Shown here in pieces: positions 1 through 6,916 of a stretch of DNA of 16,633 nt (positions are counted from its first letter, which is position 1; each line of letters starts with the position of its first letter). Below the pieces are notes generated by a model that saw only the letters and a program-made list of their open reading frames with translations, made no database searches and was not told where the DNA came from. Location: contig JAHEME010000010.1 in NCBI GenBank assembly GCA_024643825.1, positions 1 to 16,633 on the forward strand, in the 5' to 3' direction. The position numbers were made by a program, and so were the translations under genes. The DNA comes from Chloroflexota bacterium. Its GTDB lineage: Bacteria; Chloroflexota; Anaerolineae; Aggregatilineales; UBA3940.

Positions 1-1
1 C

Positions 2-319
2 AATGAAGGAACCCCCGTTTCTCTGATCGAAGCAATGGCGGCAGGGGTTCCCATCGTATCCACAGGCGTAGGGGGAGTGAGCGATCTTCTGCAGGGGGGA
101 CAATTGGGCACCATTGTACCGCCGAGGGATCGTCAGGCATTGACCGCCGCCATGATCGAAGCACTCACTACCCCGAATCGCCAACGCCTTCACGCAGCCC
201 AGCATCATGCCCTGACTACGTACGGTGAAGCTCGACTGCTTAAAGATGTTCGCACCTTATATCTTGAACTGCTGGAGCGTAAAGGCTTCGTTCCAGCGCC
301 AGAAGCAGAGGTTCTATGA
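2..319 (+). CDS. Glycosyltransferase family 4 (GT-B fold), C-terminal part
   Basis: The reading frame is open from the first complete codon of the window, so the 5' end of the gene is missing. The first visible residues, NEGTPVSLIEAMAAGVPIVS followed by TGVGG, are the nucleotide-sugar binding segment near the C-terminus of GT4 (group 1) glycosyltransferases, including the conserved Glu of the E-x7-E-type motif. About 105 residues remain, ending in a helical tail with a DVRTLYLELLE segment. Such retaining enzymes transfer a sugar from a nucleotide donor to a lipid-linked glycan at the cytoplasmic membrane. The stop codon overlaps the next start as ATGA, so the gene is probably translationally coupled to the sugar-phosphate transferase that follows. 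The acceptor and the sugar cannot be read from this fragment. Confidence 0.9.
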   Translation, partial: NEGTPVSLIEAMAAGVPIVSTGVGGVSDLLQGGQLGTIVPPRDRQALTAAMIEALTTPNRQRLHAAQHHALTTYGEARLLKDVRTLYLELLERKGFVPAPEAEVL

Positions 320-1356
320 GCAAGTTCATTCCGATCATTATGGCCTCTGGCTTTATCTCCTTCATTGTGACTCCCTTGATCCGTAGATTGGCTCAATCGC
401 TGGATTTCGTTGACAATCCAGCCTCGCGAAAAGTTCACGCAACCCCGGTTCCCATGCTTGGTGGGGTTGCGATCTATATTGGGCTGGTGTCAACGATGGC
501 TTTTGCCGGAACTCACCCATATCAGGAACTTCTGGGGGTTCTGGGCGGAGCTACGGTAATGACCACCATCGGCCTGGTCGATGATCGCTATGGGCTTGGC
601 CCACTGCCAAAAATTGGAGGCCAGATTGCTGCCGGAGCAATCCTCATCGCATCGGGGATACAGGTTACACTATTTGCTTCCAATCCATTGAATATTGCGC
701 TTACTATCTTCTGGATAGTCGGCATTTGCAACTCGATCAACTTTCTGGACAACATGGATGGTCTTGCTGCCGGGATCGCAATGGTTGCCAGTGGTTTCTT
801 TTTTGCCATGGCTACGATAGAAGGGTTGGGATTAGTGGCTGCATTGGCGGCGGCTACTCTTGGGGCCTGCGTTGGGTTTCTTTATTACAACTTCAGCCCC
901 GCCTCCCTTTTTATGGGAGATGCAGGGAGTCTTCTCCTTGGATTCACGCTAGCTATCCTGGGGATCAAGCTTCAATTTACAGGCCGTCCATTGAGCATTA
1001 CGTGGATGATCCCGATTGTGATTTTAGGGCTGCCCATCTTTGATACAACCCTTGTTGTAATTTCACGAGCACTTCGCCGCAAACCCATTTACGAAGGGGG
1101 CAGGGATCATTCATCCCATCGGCTGGTGGCAATCCTGGGAATGCCAACACCTCGCGCTGTCATGACACTCTATCTCGTAGCGGCTACCCTGGGCATGACA
1201 GCCCTCATGCTCCGCGAAGCAACTCAGCCGCAGGCTTATATCATCCTTGGGGTGCTGGCTGCTGTGTTCGTCTTTTCTCTAATTTGGTTGGAAGTACGCT
1301 TTCAAGAACCTAACTCCGTGTCGCCGAAAAAGGATTTGACATCCTCTCCCTCATGA
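316..1356 (+). CDS. MraY/WecA-family undecaprenyl-phosphate sugar-1-phosphate transferase
   Basis: A 346-residue polytopic membrane protein of the polyprenyl-phosphate N-acetylhexosamine-1-phosphate transferase family. It carries the family motifs in order: an early VDNPASRKVH segment near residue 32, VDDRYGLGPLPK near 88 (the acidic pair), NSINFLDNMDGLAAG near 140, FMGDAGSLLLGF near 198 and the cytoplasmic histidine motif RDHSSHRL near 264. These enzymes load a sugar phosphate from a UDP-sugar onto undecaprenyl phosphate, the first step of many surface-glycan pathways. The HSSHRL motif and the neighbours (a GT4 enzyme and a GT-C-like protein rather than mur genes) favour a WecA/TagO-like role in exopolysaccharide or cell-wall glycan synthesis over peptidoglycan MraY. 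The start overlaps the preceding stop as ATGA, and the next gene repeats that arrangement. The exact sugar is unknown. Confidence 0.92.
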   Translation: MSKFIPIIMASGFISFIVTPLIRRLAQSLDFVDNPASRKVHATPVPMLGGVAIYIGLVSTMAFAGTHPYQELLGVLGGATVMTTIGLVDDRYGLGPLPKIGGQIAAGAILIASGIQVTLFASNPLNIALTIFWIVGICNSINFLDNMDGLAAGIAMVASGFFFAMATIEGLGLVAALAAATLGACVGFLYYNFSPASLFMGDAGSLLLGFTLAILGIKLQFTGRPLSITWMIPIVILGLPIFDTTLVVISRALRRKPIYEGGRDHSSHRLVAILGMPTPRAVMTLYLVAATLGMTALMLREATQPQAYIILGVLAAVFVFSLIWLEVRFQEPNSVSPKKDLTSSPS

Positions 1357-3752
1357 TGAATGCCATCCCGGCCCGAAGCCGTTCCAGCCGTATGCTTCTT
1401 GCTGCATCTCTAGGAGCAACTCTTTTCTTTGTTTATTTGCTGACTTTCTCCGGAATCCCGAAAAGCGGAGATGAGCTTTTCATCATTGATACAACAGATA
1501 GTTTCGCCGTCCGATCAGGCCCAGATCGACTTCTCCTCAATGAAACTGTCTATTTACGCGGCCTACAAACTACTGATGTTGAACCGGGTCAGCCGCTGCT
1601 GGCTGTTCCTTTGTACTGGATTGCCTATCATATTCCCTGGATCGGCAACATCCATGCCATCTTTCTATTCAACCCCATCGTTACTTCTATCACCAGCATT
1701 GTGCTCTTCTACTTTGCACTTGATCTTGGATACGAGGAACGAACCTCGATAATTGCCTCCCTCCTTTTGGGGCTTACGACAATAGCATGGCCCTATTCCA
1801 AGACCTTCTTCCGAGAGCCGTTTACTACACTTAACTTACTGGGAGCTGCCTTCCTCTTCAACCGATGGCGGTTGTCATTTCGTGCACGTCTGAATAAAAG
1901 CTGGCTCTGGTTCATCCTGGGGATGATCACTGTCATCACTGCCATCCTAAGTAAAGAATCTGCTCTGATCGCACTTCCCTTCCTCTTACTCCTGGCATAT
2001 CCAGGCACCGGAAATTTCCTTACACGAGGGAAGGATTGGGCACGCATCATTGTTATTATCGTTTTGATCGCCCTCCTCCTCACCACAGCCCTCATCGTAT
2101 ACCGATTGAGCTTCGAAGCACTGGCACAGCGATACGAACTTCAAGCCAGACTTGGAAGTTTTCTGATTGGGCTGCCAAGTGCCTGGTATCACATTCTTGG
2201 GTATCTATTCAGTCCGGGTCAGGGAATCTTCTGGTACTCGCCGATTCTCATTCTCTCGGTTGGAGCGCCATTTCTTCTCCCAACCAGCCGATGGCGCGAG
2301 AGTTGGCTCCCGCTTGTGATGACAGTTACATTTGCCGCTATCTATGCAGCGATTCGGGGCCAATTATGGCATGGTGGCCTTGGATGGGGAGGGCGCTACA
2401 TGGTACCAGTCACCCCTTTCCTGATGCTGGGCAGCCTTCCACTGCTTGATACATTCTTGCGAGATACGAGAAAACTCACACGTGTTGGTCTGGGCCTCTT
2501 GAGCAGTCTGGGTTTTGTGATTCAACTCGGGGGAACGTATGTCAGCTTGATTGACTATTATGGATTTCAGCAAGCCCAGACCCATCTCGTCCCATGGAAT
2601 GATCAGATCATCTGGAGTGTTGTGTGGTCGCAGGCTGTGGGCAGCTTGCGGTATATCTCTAATGCGACACCGGACATCCTGTGGCTTCTACCTCGACCCA
2701 ATTGGATATCGTTAGGAGTACTCGCGCTTAGCCTGGTTTTAAGCATCACCGGGCTACTGTCGATCTATAAACGTTCCGATAGATTTCGATCCCATCCCCA
2801 GATTCTAGCATTTTCCGGGATCGCAGGGATTATCAGTATTGTTCTCTTTGTATTAGCAAGAGGGTATCCCGATAGCAGGATGGAAGGGCACAATCAGGAC
2901 CTGCACGCCTTGAGGAATAGATTAGCGGAACAAGCGAACAACAACGACACGATCCTCCTGACTACACCGCGCTATGTCTCCTATTTCATGAACTACTATA
3001 AGCTCCCGCCAATCTGGTATAGTCTGCCGCTATCTCCTGGGGAACGTTATAGTTGCGAAGACCCCATTCGCGTTCCTGAGGCAAACATTCTCAGGCAGAT
3101 TGACCATGAAGTCGTCGGCATGTTCAACAGAATCAGTGCCAAGGCCCATCCCGTGATGTGGCTTGTAGTGGATAACGGGCCGCAAGTGCCCTGTGCAACA
3201 CGCCCTGTCGAGCGTTTTTTCGCAGAGAATGCTTTTCCTGTTTCGGCAACAGATTTTTCCCCACTTGTTCGTCTGGATGAGATTCTACTTCTACCAATGC
3301 CTGCCAAGAATAATCCAGCAGAAGTAAGCAACTTCCAATTTGGGGATAATATCCACCTGTTAGGATACGATCTCGCCACAAACCAACCACGAGAAAATCC
3401 CTACATATTCCAGCCGGGTGACCTATTGGGTGTCTCGCTGGTATGGGAGACCAAAGAGGCACTCGATACGAACTATACCTTTGCGATGTATCTAATTAAC
3501 GAGCATGGGGAGGTCGTACTACAGCACGATCGGGAGCCAGTGGCAGGGTTTTCCCCAACTACCACCTGGATTCCTGGAGAGCGCCTACGCGATAATTATG
3601 GGTTTGTGCTGCCGGAATCACTGCCCCCGGGGGAATATCAACTATGGGTCGTGATTTATAGTTGGCCATCACTGGAGAGACTGCCTGTGACTGTACCTGA
3701 GGATATAACACATGGTGATCATGCCATGATTGGCACGATCACCATTCGATAG
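1353..3752 (+). CDS. Large GT-C-like (GT39/PMT-like) membrane protein with C-terminal soluble domain
   Basis: A 799-residue protein. Residues 1 to about 480 hold many hydrophobic segments. An acidic loop follows the first membrane helix (SGDELF), and the segments EPGQPLLAVPLY and WPYSKTFFREPF resemble glycan-transferring membrane enzymes that use polyprenyl-linked sugars (GT-C fold, PMT/ArnT-like). A last helix near 490-505 is followed by a soluble extracytoplasmic region of about 290 residues. Its final part, from about residue 665 (FGDNIHLLGYDL, then PGDLLGVSLVW, REPVAGFSPTTTW and LPPGEYQLWVVIY), looks like a beta-sandwich domain that I associate with the C-termini of Chloroflexota GT39 proteins. 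The start overlaps the previous stop (ATGA), so it belongs to the same polysaccharide operon. A glycosyl transfer function is inferred from topology, motifs and neighbours. The catalytic aspartate cannot be assigned with certainty; SGDE is the best candidate. Confidence 0.75.
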   Translation: MMNAIPARSRSSRMLLAASLGATLFFVYLLTFSGIPKSGDELFIIDTTDSFAVRSGPDRLLLNETVYLRGLQTTDVEPGQPLLAVPLYWIAYHIPWIGNIHAIFLFNPIVTSITSIVLFYFALDLGYEERTSIIASLLLGLTTIAWPYSKTFFREPFTTLNLLGAAFLFNRWRLSFRARLNKSWLWFILGMITVITAILSKESALIALPFLLLLAYPGTGNFLTRGKDWARIIVIIVLIALLLTTALIVYRLSFEALAQRYELQARLGSFLIGLPSAWYHILGYLFSPGQGIFWYSPILILSVGAPFLLPTSRWRESWLPLVMTVTFAAIYAAIRGQLWHGGLGWGGRYMVPVTPFLMLGSLPLLDTFLRDTRKLTRVGLGLLSSLGFVIQLGGTYVSLIDYYGFQQAQTHLVPWNDQIIWSVVWSQAVGSLRYISNATPDILWLLPRPNWISLGVLALSLVLSITGLLSIYKRSDRFRSHPQILAFSGIAGIISIVLFVLARGYPDSRMEGHNQDLHALRNRLAEQANNNDTILLTTPRYVSYFMNYYKLPPIWYSLPLSPGERYSCEDPIRVPEANILRQIDHEVVGMFNRISAKAHPVMWLVVDNGPQVPCATRPVERFFAENAFPVSATDFSPLVRLDEILLLPMPAKNNPAEVSNFQFGDNIHLLGYDLATNQPRENPYIFQPGDLLGVSLVWETKEALDTNYTFAMYLINEHGEVVLQHDREPVAGFSPTTTWIPGERLRDNYGFVLPESLPPGEYQLWVVIYSWPSLERLPVTVPEDITHGDHAMIGTITIR

Positions 3753-3766
3753 GATCAAAGTTAAGT

Positions 3767-4468
3767 CTAGCCTTCTGAGAATGAATACCCGATTCCACGC
3801 TCAGTTCGTATCCACTGTGGATGGTCGGGATCTTCCTCAAGTTTATTTCGTAGCCGATGAATATGTACTCGCAAGGCATTGCGATCTTTAATCGAGGGAT
3901 CAAGCTGCCACACTCGATCTATGAGTGTGTCCGCATCAACGATATTGCCTCGGTGTGTGATGAGAACACTGAGCAGGGCGTTTTCAGTAGGGGTTAGCTT
4001 ACGAGTTTCGCCGTGGACAGAGACTTCTCGGTTCACATGATCAATCGAAAGCCAATCCGCAATATGAATTAGAGGGCCTTTCGCATAGCTGAAATTATCC
4101 ACGCGCGACAGGATACGGCGAATGCGCATGGCGATTTCTTTTGGCTCATACGTCCGGCGTACGTAATCATCTGCTACGCGGAGTGCTTCAACAGCGTCAT
4201 CAGCTGTTCCATTCTTGCCGATTGTAATAATAGGCAGCCCCGCCTCGTACATCGCTTCGCAGAATTCAAGTCCCTCTGCCCCATTGTCCATACTCAGATC
4301 AACGATCATTAAGTGCGGTATTCCGTTCTTTTCCATCTCCGCACGAGCTTCATCTGGGGTATGCACGCGGGTAAGCTTGAATCCGGCGCTGAGTTCGCTG
4401 CCCAATCCATCAAAATCAACATCCTGCTTATTTGAAACTAGTAACACCTTCCGTGAATTTGCTGCCAC
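3767..4468 (-). CDS. Response regulator, OmpR/PhoB-type winged helix, degenerate receiver
   Basis: A GTG start at 4468 gives 233 residues and is preceded by a good Shine-Dalgarno (GGAGAGG, 4473-4479) four bases upstream. The upstream ATG at 4561 would add 31 residues without homology and lacks such a site. Residues 6-115 form a receiver domain with the phosphoacceptor in place (Asp57 in LMIVDLSM) and Thr82 present. The acidic pair that normally follows the first strand is Ser12-Asn13, and the conserved Lys near residue 105 is Arg. Residues 130-233 are a winged helix with the usual LTPTENALL, HIHRLRNKLE and RTERGIGYSF segments. It therefore probably binds DNA as a transcription factor, but aspartate phosphorylation may be weak or absent. 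No histidine kinase is adjacent. The gene is convergent with the polysaccharide operon, only 14 bp apart, with no terminator visible between them. Confidence 0.88.
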   Translation of the reverse strand: MAANSRKVLLVSNKQDVDFDGLGSELSAGFKLTRVHTPDEARAEMEKNGIPHLMIVDLSMDNGAEGLEFCEAMYEAGLPIITIGKNGTADDAVEALRVADDYVRRTYEPKEIAMRIRRILSRVDNFSYAKGPLIHIADWLSIDHVNREVSVHGETRKLTPTENALLSVLITHRGNIVDADTLIDRVWQLDPSIKDRNALRVHIHRLRNKLEEDPDHPQWIRTERGIGYSFSEG

Positions 4469-4556
4469 AATACCTCTCCGTAAATGAATAGGCTCAAAAT
4501 GTCCAGTCCTCTGACCAGACTGTCGTTGTAACTGGCGGTCTAATAGGATGCCCTTG

Positions 4557-4575
4557 ATCACTCGCCCAGAGTGAT
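4557..4575. promoter_or_regulatory. 19-bp perfect inverted repeat upstream of the response regulator
   Basis: ATCACTC and GAGTGAT are perfect 7-bp arms separated by GCCCA. The repeat lies about 90 bp upstream of the GTG start of the response-regulator gene, in the divergent region shared with the Rrf2 gene. Its size and spacing suit a dimeric DNA-binding protein. No T-tract follows on either strand, so it does not look like a terminator. Binding is an inference. Confidence 0.4.
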
Positions 4576-4723
4576 TCCGGACAATTTACGTCTTAATGTT
4601 CTGAAACACACAAAAATGCTGTGCCTGAGACGCAGCAACCAGAGCACACGTTATTTTTAGATCCTTATTAATATTTTAGCATAATGACATAAACAACGCA
4701 ATCACAAAACAATAACAGAAACC

Positions 4724-4752
4724 TTGACCAACATGGTCAATATTTGTAGAAT
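4724..4752 (+). promoter_or_regulatory. Sigma70-type promoter for a leaderless Rrf2 transcript, with overlapping operator
   Basis: TTGACC at 4724-4729 and TAGAAT at 4747-4752 are separated by exactly 17 bp, close to the vegetative consensus. The -35 box is one arm of a perfect palindrome, TTGACC-N5-GGTCAA (4724-4740). The Rrf2 start codon begins at 4759, six bases after the -10 box, so transcription should start at or within a base of the A of ATG. No Shine-Dalgarno could be present on that mRNA. A dimer bound to the palindrome would block RNA polymerase, which suggests autorepression by the Rrf2 protein. Box quality and spacing are seen directly; leaderless transcription and autorepression are inferred. 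Confidence 0.7.
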
Positions 4753-4758
4753 TGCCCT

Positions 4759-5208
4759 ATGTTCCGAGCAAGCCGCCGTGCCGACTATGCTGTGCGCGTT
4801 ATGATCGCTGTTGCGGCTGCCGATCCGCATACGATCACGGCAACTTCGATCCAGCAGAAAATGGTGATCCCCAGATCGTTTCTAGTCAAAGTCATTGGGG
4901 ATCTGAAAAGAGGTGGTTTGGTAAATACACAACCAGGCCCACATGGTGGTCTTAGGCTGGCACATGCTTCAGATGTCATCACCCTGCGCCAGATTGTGGA
5001 AGCTGTCGAAGGCCCCATTTACCTTAATTCATGCCTGCTTCAGGCTAATCTATGTCCGCTTGATTCAATCTGCCCGGCACACAACACCTGGGGAAATATC
5101 CAACGACTTCTTCGCCATGAAATGGATGCAGTTGCTCTATCAAACCTGGTGGAAGAGGGAAAACGAACTGGTTATGTCAAGACTTCAGTAAACAGATCAA
5201 AAGGCTGA
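4759..5208 (+). CDS. Rrf2-family transcriptional regulator, probable Fe-S sensor
   Basis: A 149-residue Rrf2 protein. The N-terminus (FRASRRADYAVRVM) matches the usual family start and fixes the ATG at 4759 even though no ribosome binding site precedes it. Residues 1-70 hold the winged helix, with PRSFLVKVIGDLKRGGLV as recognition helix and the wing GPHGGLRLA. Residues 76-90 form the dimer helix. Three cysteines, C92, C99 and C105 (C-x6-C-x5-C), match the cluster-binding loop of IscR/NsrR/RsrR-like members, so it probably ligates a [2Fe-2S] or [4Fe-4S] cluster and senses iron-sulfur status, NO or redox state. It is the first gene of the oxidase cluster and no terminator separates it from the downstream genes, so it likely controls them together with itself. 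Which signal it senses cannot be told from the sequence. Confidence 0.92.
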   Translation: MFRASRRADYAVRVMIAVAAADPHTITATSIQQKMVIPRSFLVKVIGDLKRGGLVNTQPGPHGGLRLAHASDVITLRQIVEAVEGPIYLNSCLLQANLCPLDSICPAHNTWGNIQRLLRHEMDAVALSNLVEEGKRTGYVKTSVNRSKG

Positions 5209-5232
5209 TAACAGAGATTGTGATACCATTTG

Positions 5233-5511
5233 ATCCGGAGGGTGCACTTCTTTGAGAAAGTCGATCCCGGAAACAATCCATCTCGCGAACTGGATGGAGA
5301 GCATGCTCGCGAGGAGGGATAGGGCTACGACTTTATTCATGACACTCTGTTTGTCTTAGTTGACGAACAGGGGCAAATCCGGGCAGAATATCACGAGTTT
5401 CCTGAGGTTGACTTTATGATGAAAAATGTTCGTAGGCTGGTAGATGCAAAAAATGCTCGTGGACAACATCTTATTTGGCAACTGGCTTCTACAATGAAGG
5501 CAGGCTGGTAA
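5233..5511 (+). pseudogene. Remnant of a SCO1/SenC-type copper chaperone gene
   Basis: No intact gene fills the 307 bp between Rrf2 and the SCO-like gene. One frame (5323-5511) reads GYDFIHDTLFVLVDEQGQIR then AEYHEF and about 35 more residues to a TAA. This is the C-terminal part of a SCO protein, with the copper-ligand His (FIHDT) followed by the LVD-x-x-G strand. It is clearly related to the same region of the next gene, which reads YVLVDATNIIRAEY. An in-frame TAG at 5320-5322 interrupts the frame. The preceding codons (5233-5319) read VHFFEKVDPGNNPSRELD, which could be the SCO VDPxxDTP strand; if so, roughly 50 residues between it and the His segment are lost, along with the N-terminus and the Cys motif. 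An inverted repeat CTCGCGA/TCGCGAG (5282-5313) sits at this junction. The C-terminal assignment is fairly sure; the N-terminal part is tentative. Confidence 0.6.
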
Positions 5512-5515
5512 GCCA

Positions 5516-6226
5516 GTGGGCCGATTCTGGAGCAGATCGACTGCATGGCTGTTTGTACCCCTGGGTCTTATGGTCGGGTTGACGACCGCCTTTGTTGTGT
5601 TCCGACCAGTTCAGGTTGTTCCACGTATTGCCAAAGGGCCAGACTATCAGCTAGTTGATCAGAATGGGGAGGCCGTTGGGCCTCAAGAACTATCCGGGAG
5701 CCTGGTGCTCTATGGATTTGGTTACACCAGTGATTTGACCGGGGGCATCGACCAGACCCTGGCGGACATGCGGGCCTTTCAAGCACAGGTCTCGTCGGTT
5801 GAATCGCCTGTTTCGTTAGTTCTAATCCTGTTTGATGATATACGGGATACGGTTGAGCAACGACAGGAATTCGCCGTTGCACACCATCTCGATCTAATAA
5901 ACTGGCGGCTTCTGGGCGGTTCTGCAAACGAGCTAAAGCGCACAATAGGACAGGGATTTGGCATCTACTATGAAGCTGTCCCGTTGGAGAAGTTGCCAGT
6001 TAGCATCTCCCTCCCTCAACCCGAAGGGAACGAGTATGGCTACTTGCAGGCGGAGCGTTATGTGCTAGTTGATGCCACGAATATTATCCGAGCAGAATAT
6101 CGTCCTCCACTGGCTATAGATACCGCTATCCGGGATGTAAATCTGATCATTCGCGAGCAGAACAGCACAGGGGCAGGGCACACTCTTAACGAAGCAGCCC
6201 ATCTTTTTCTTTGTTATCCCAAATAA
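5516..6226 (+). CDS. SCO1/SenC-like membrane-anchored thioredoxin-fold protein lacking copper ligands
   Basis: A 236-residue protein from a GTG start four bases after the stop of the SCO remnant. An N-terminal membrane anchor (about residues 11-30) is followed by the SCO fold: DYQLVDQNGEAVGPQELSG, then LVLYGFGYTSDLTGG, a strand LVLILFDDIRDT and the C-terminal RYVLVDATNIIRAEY strand. SCO proteins deliver copper to the CuA site of oxidase subunit II outside the membrane, using C-x3-C and a His. Here the C-x3-C position reads TSDLTGG and the His position reads QAERY, so all three ligands are gone; the only cysteine is near the C-terminus. It directly precedes the oxidase subunit genes, so a role in assembly remains likely, but not classical copper transfer. 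No good ribosome binding site is seen, suggesting translation coupled to the upstream frame or a different start. Confidence 0.75.
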   Translation: MGRFWSRSTAWLFVPLGLMVGLTTAFVVFRPVQVVPRIAKGPDYQLVDQNGEAVGPQELSGSLVLYGFGYTSDLTGGIDQTLADMRAFQAQVSSVESPVSLVLILFDDIRDTVEQRQEFAVAHHLDLINWRLLGGSANELKRTIGQGFGIYYEAVPLEKLPVSISLPQPEGNEYGYLQAERYVLVDATNIIRAEYRPPLAIDTAIRDVNLIIREQNSTGAGHTLNEAAHLFLCYPK

Positions 6227-6265
6227 ATTTTGATCCGCAGATATTTTCAATCAGGAGCAAGAGCT

Positions 6266-6433
6266 ATGTCAGATCGCCGAATGAGTGACAACATGGAAGA
6301 AAGCGGGGAAGCAAGTGGAAATGATGAAGAATTTGCCCCGGTGGGATCGATGGTGCTTATGCTTGGCTACATCGTTATCTTTGCTACTCTGTGGGGCTTA
6401 GTTTATTATACCGAATTGCTGGCACGGAGGTAG
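6266..6433 (+). CDS. Cytochrome c oxidase subunit IIa (ba3-type), single-helix peptide
   Basis: A 55-residue protein. ATG 6266 is chosen because AGGAG lies eight bases upstream (6253-6257); a longer frame beginning at TTG 6230 lacks such a site. An acidic N-terminal stretch is followed by one membrane helix (GSMVLMLGYIVIFATLWG) ending in YYTELLARR. The size, the place just before subunit II and the sequence pattern fit the CoxIIa subunit known from the Thermus ba3 oxidase, where this helix replaces the missing first helix of subunit II. The stop codon overlaps the Shine-Dalgarno of the next gene, and eight bases separate the two genes, so translation is likely coupled. Such short sequences carry little statistical weight; the context makes the call. 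Confidence 0.8.
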   Translation: MSDRRMSDNMEESGEASGNDEEFAPVGSMVLMLGYIVIFATLWGLVYYTELLARR

Positions 6434-6441
6434 GCTACGCT

Positions 6442-6915
6442 ATGCACATTGATCGCTACGAATCAACATTCCTATGGCTGGCGACAGGGATGCTCATCCT
6501 CTTTGCTGGGGCTATCCTCATTAGTGTATTTGGCCTGGGAATTCAGCTTCCCACTATTGTTGACCAGATCGCTCCGGCTGATGTCGCTGCTGCGCCGGGG
6601 TTCAACACACCAGGCGTGCGTGAGGTTTTCCCCGGACATTATGAAGCCTATATAGTTGTTGAGACCTGGCTGTTTTCCCCAAATGACATCACTATCCCAG
6701 TGGGTTCTGATGTCACTTTTTTCTTGGCAAGCAAAGACCTAATTCATGGCTTCAAGGTTTTTGATACGAACGTAAACATCATGGTCATCCCCGGCCAGAT
6801 TTCTGAAGTCTCTCATACCTTCAACAAATTGGGAGACTATCAGTTTTATTGTCATGAATACTGCGGAGCAGCACATCACACCATGACTGGTGTGGTTCAT
6901 GTGGTCGGAGAATAG
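6442..6915 (+). CDS. Cytochrome c oxidase subunit II, ba3-type, CuA-containing
   Basis: 157 residues from ATG 6442, with GGAGG at 6426-6430; an upstream ATG at 6391 lies inside the subunit IIa gene and is not needed. One membrane helix (about 11-32) anchors an extracytoplasmic cupredoxin domain. All CuA ligands are present: H102 (DLIHGF), C137 and C141 (CHEYC), H145 and M148. The domain takes electrons from a soluble carrier, typically cytochrome c or a cupredoxin, and passes them to subunit I. The single helix, short length and WLFSPNDITIPVG motif match B-family oxidases such as Thermus ba3. Maturation of this CuA site would normally need SCO and a thiol reductant, which makes the odd SCO-like protein upstream notable. 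Confidence 0.95.
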   Translation: MHIDRYESTFLWLATGMLILFAGAILISVFGLGIQLPTIVDQIAPADVAAAPGFNTPGVREVFPGHYEAYIVVETWLFSPNDITIPVGSDVTFFLASKDLIHGFKVFDTNVNIMVIPGQISEVSHTFNKLGDYQFYCHEYCGAAHHTMTGVVHVVGE

Positions 6916-6916
6916 T

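Noticed and set aside
4469..4561. N-terminal extension of the response regulator from ATG 4561
   Set aside because: The 31 extra residues look unlike a receiver domain, and the in-frame GTG at 4468 has a strong GGAGAGG ribosome binding site.
6890..6916. Earlier start for the heme O synthase inside the subunit II gene
   Set aside because: ATG 6917 has its own GGAG at the right distance, and the extra residues are just subunit II coding sequence read in another frame.
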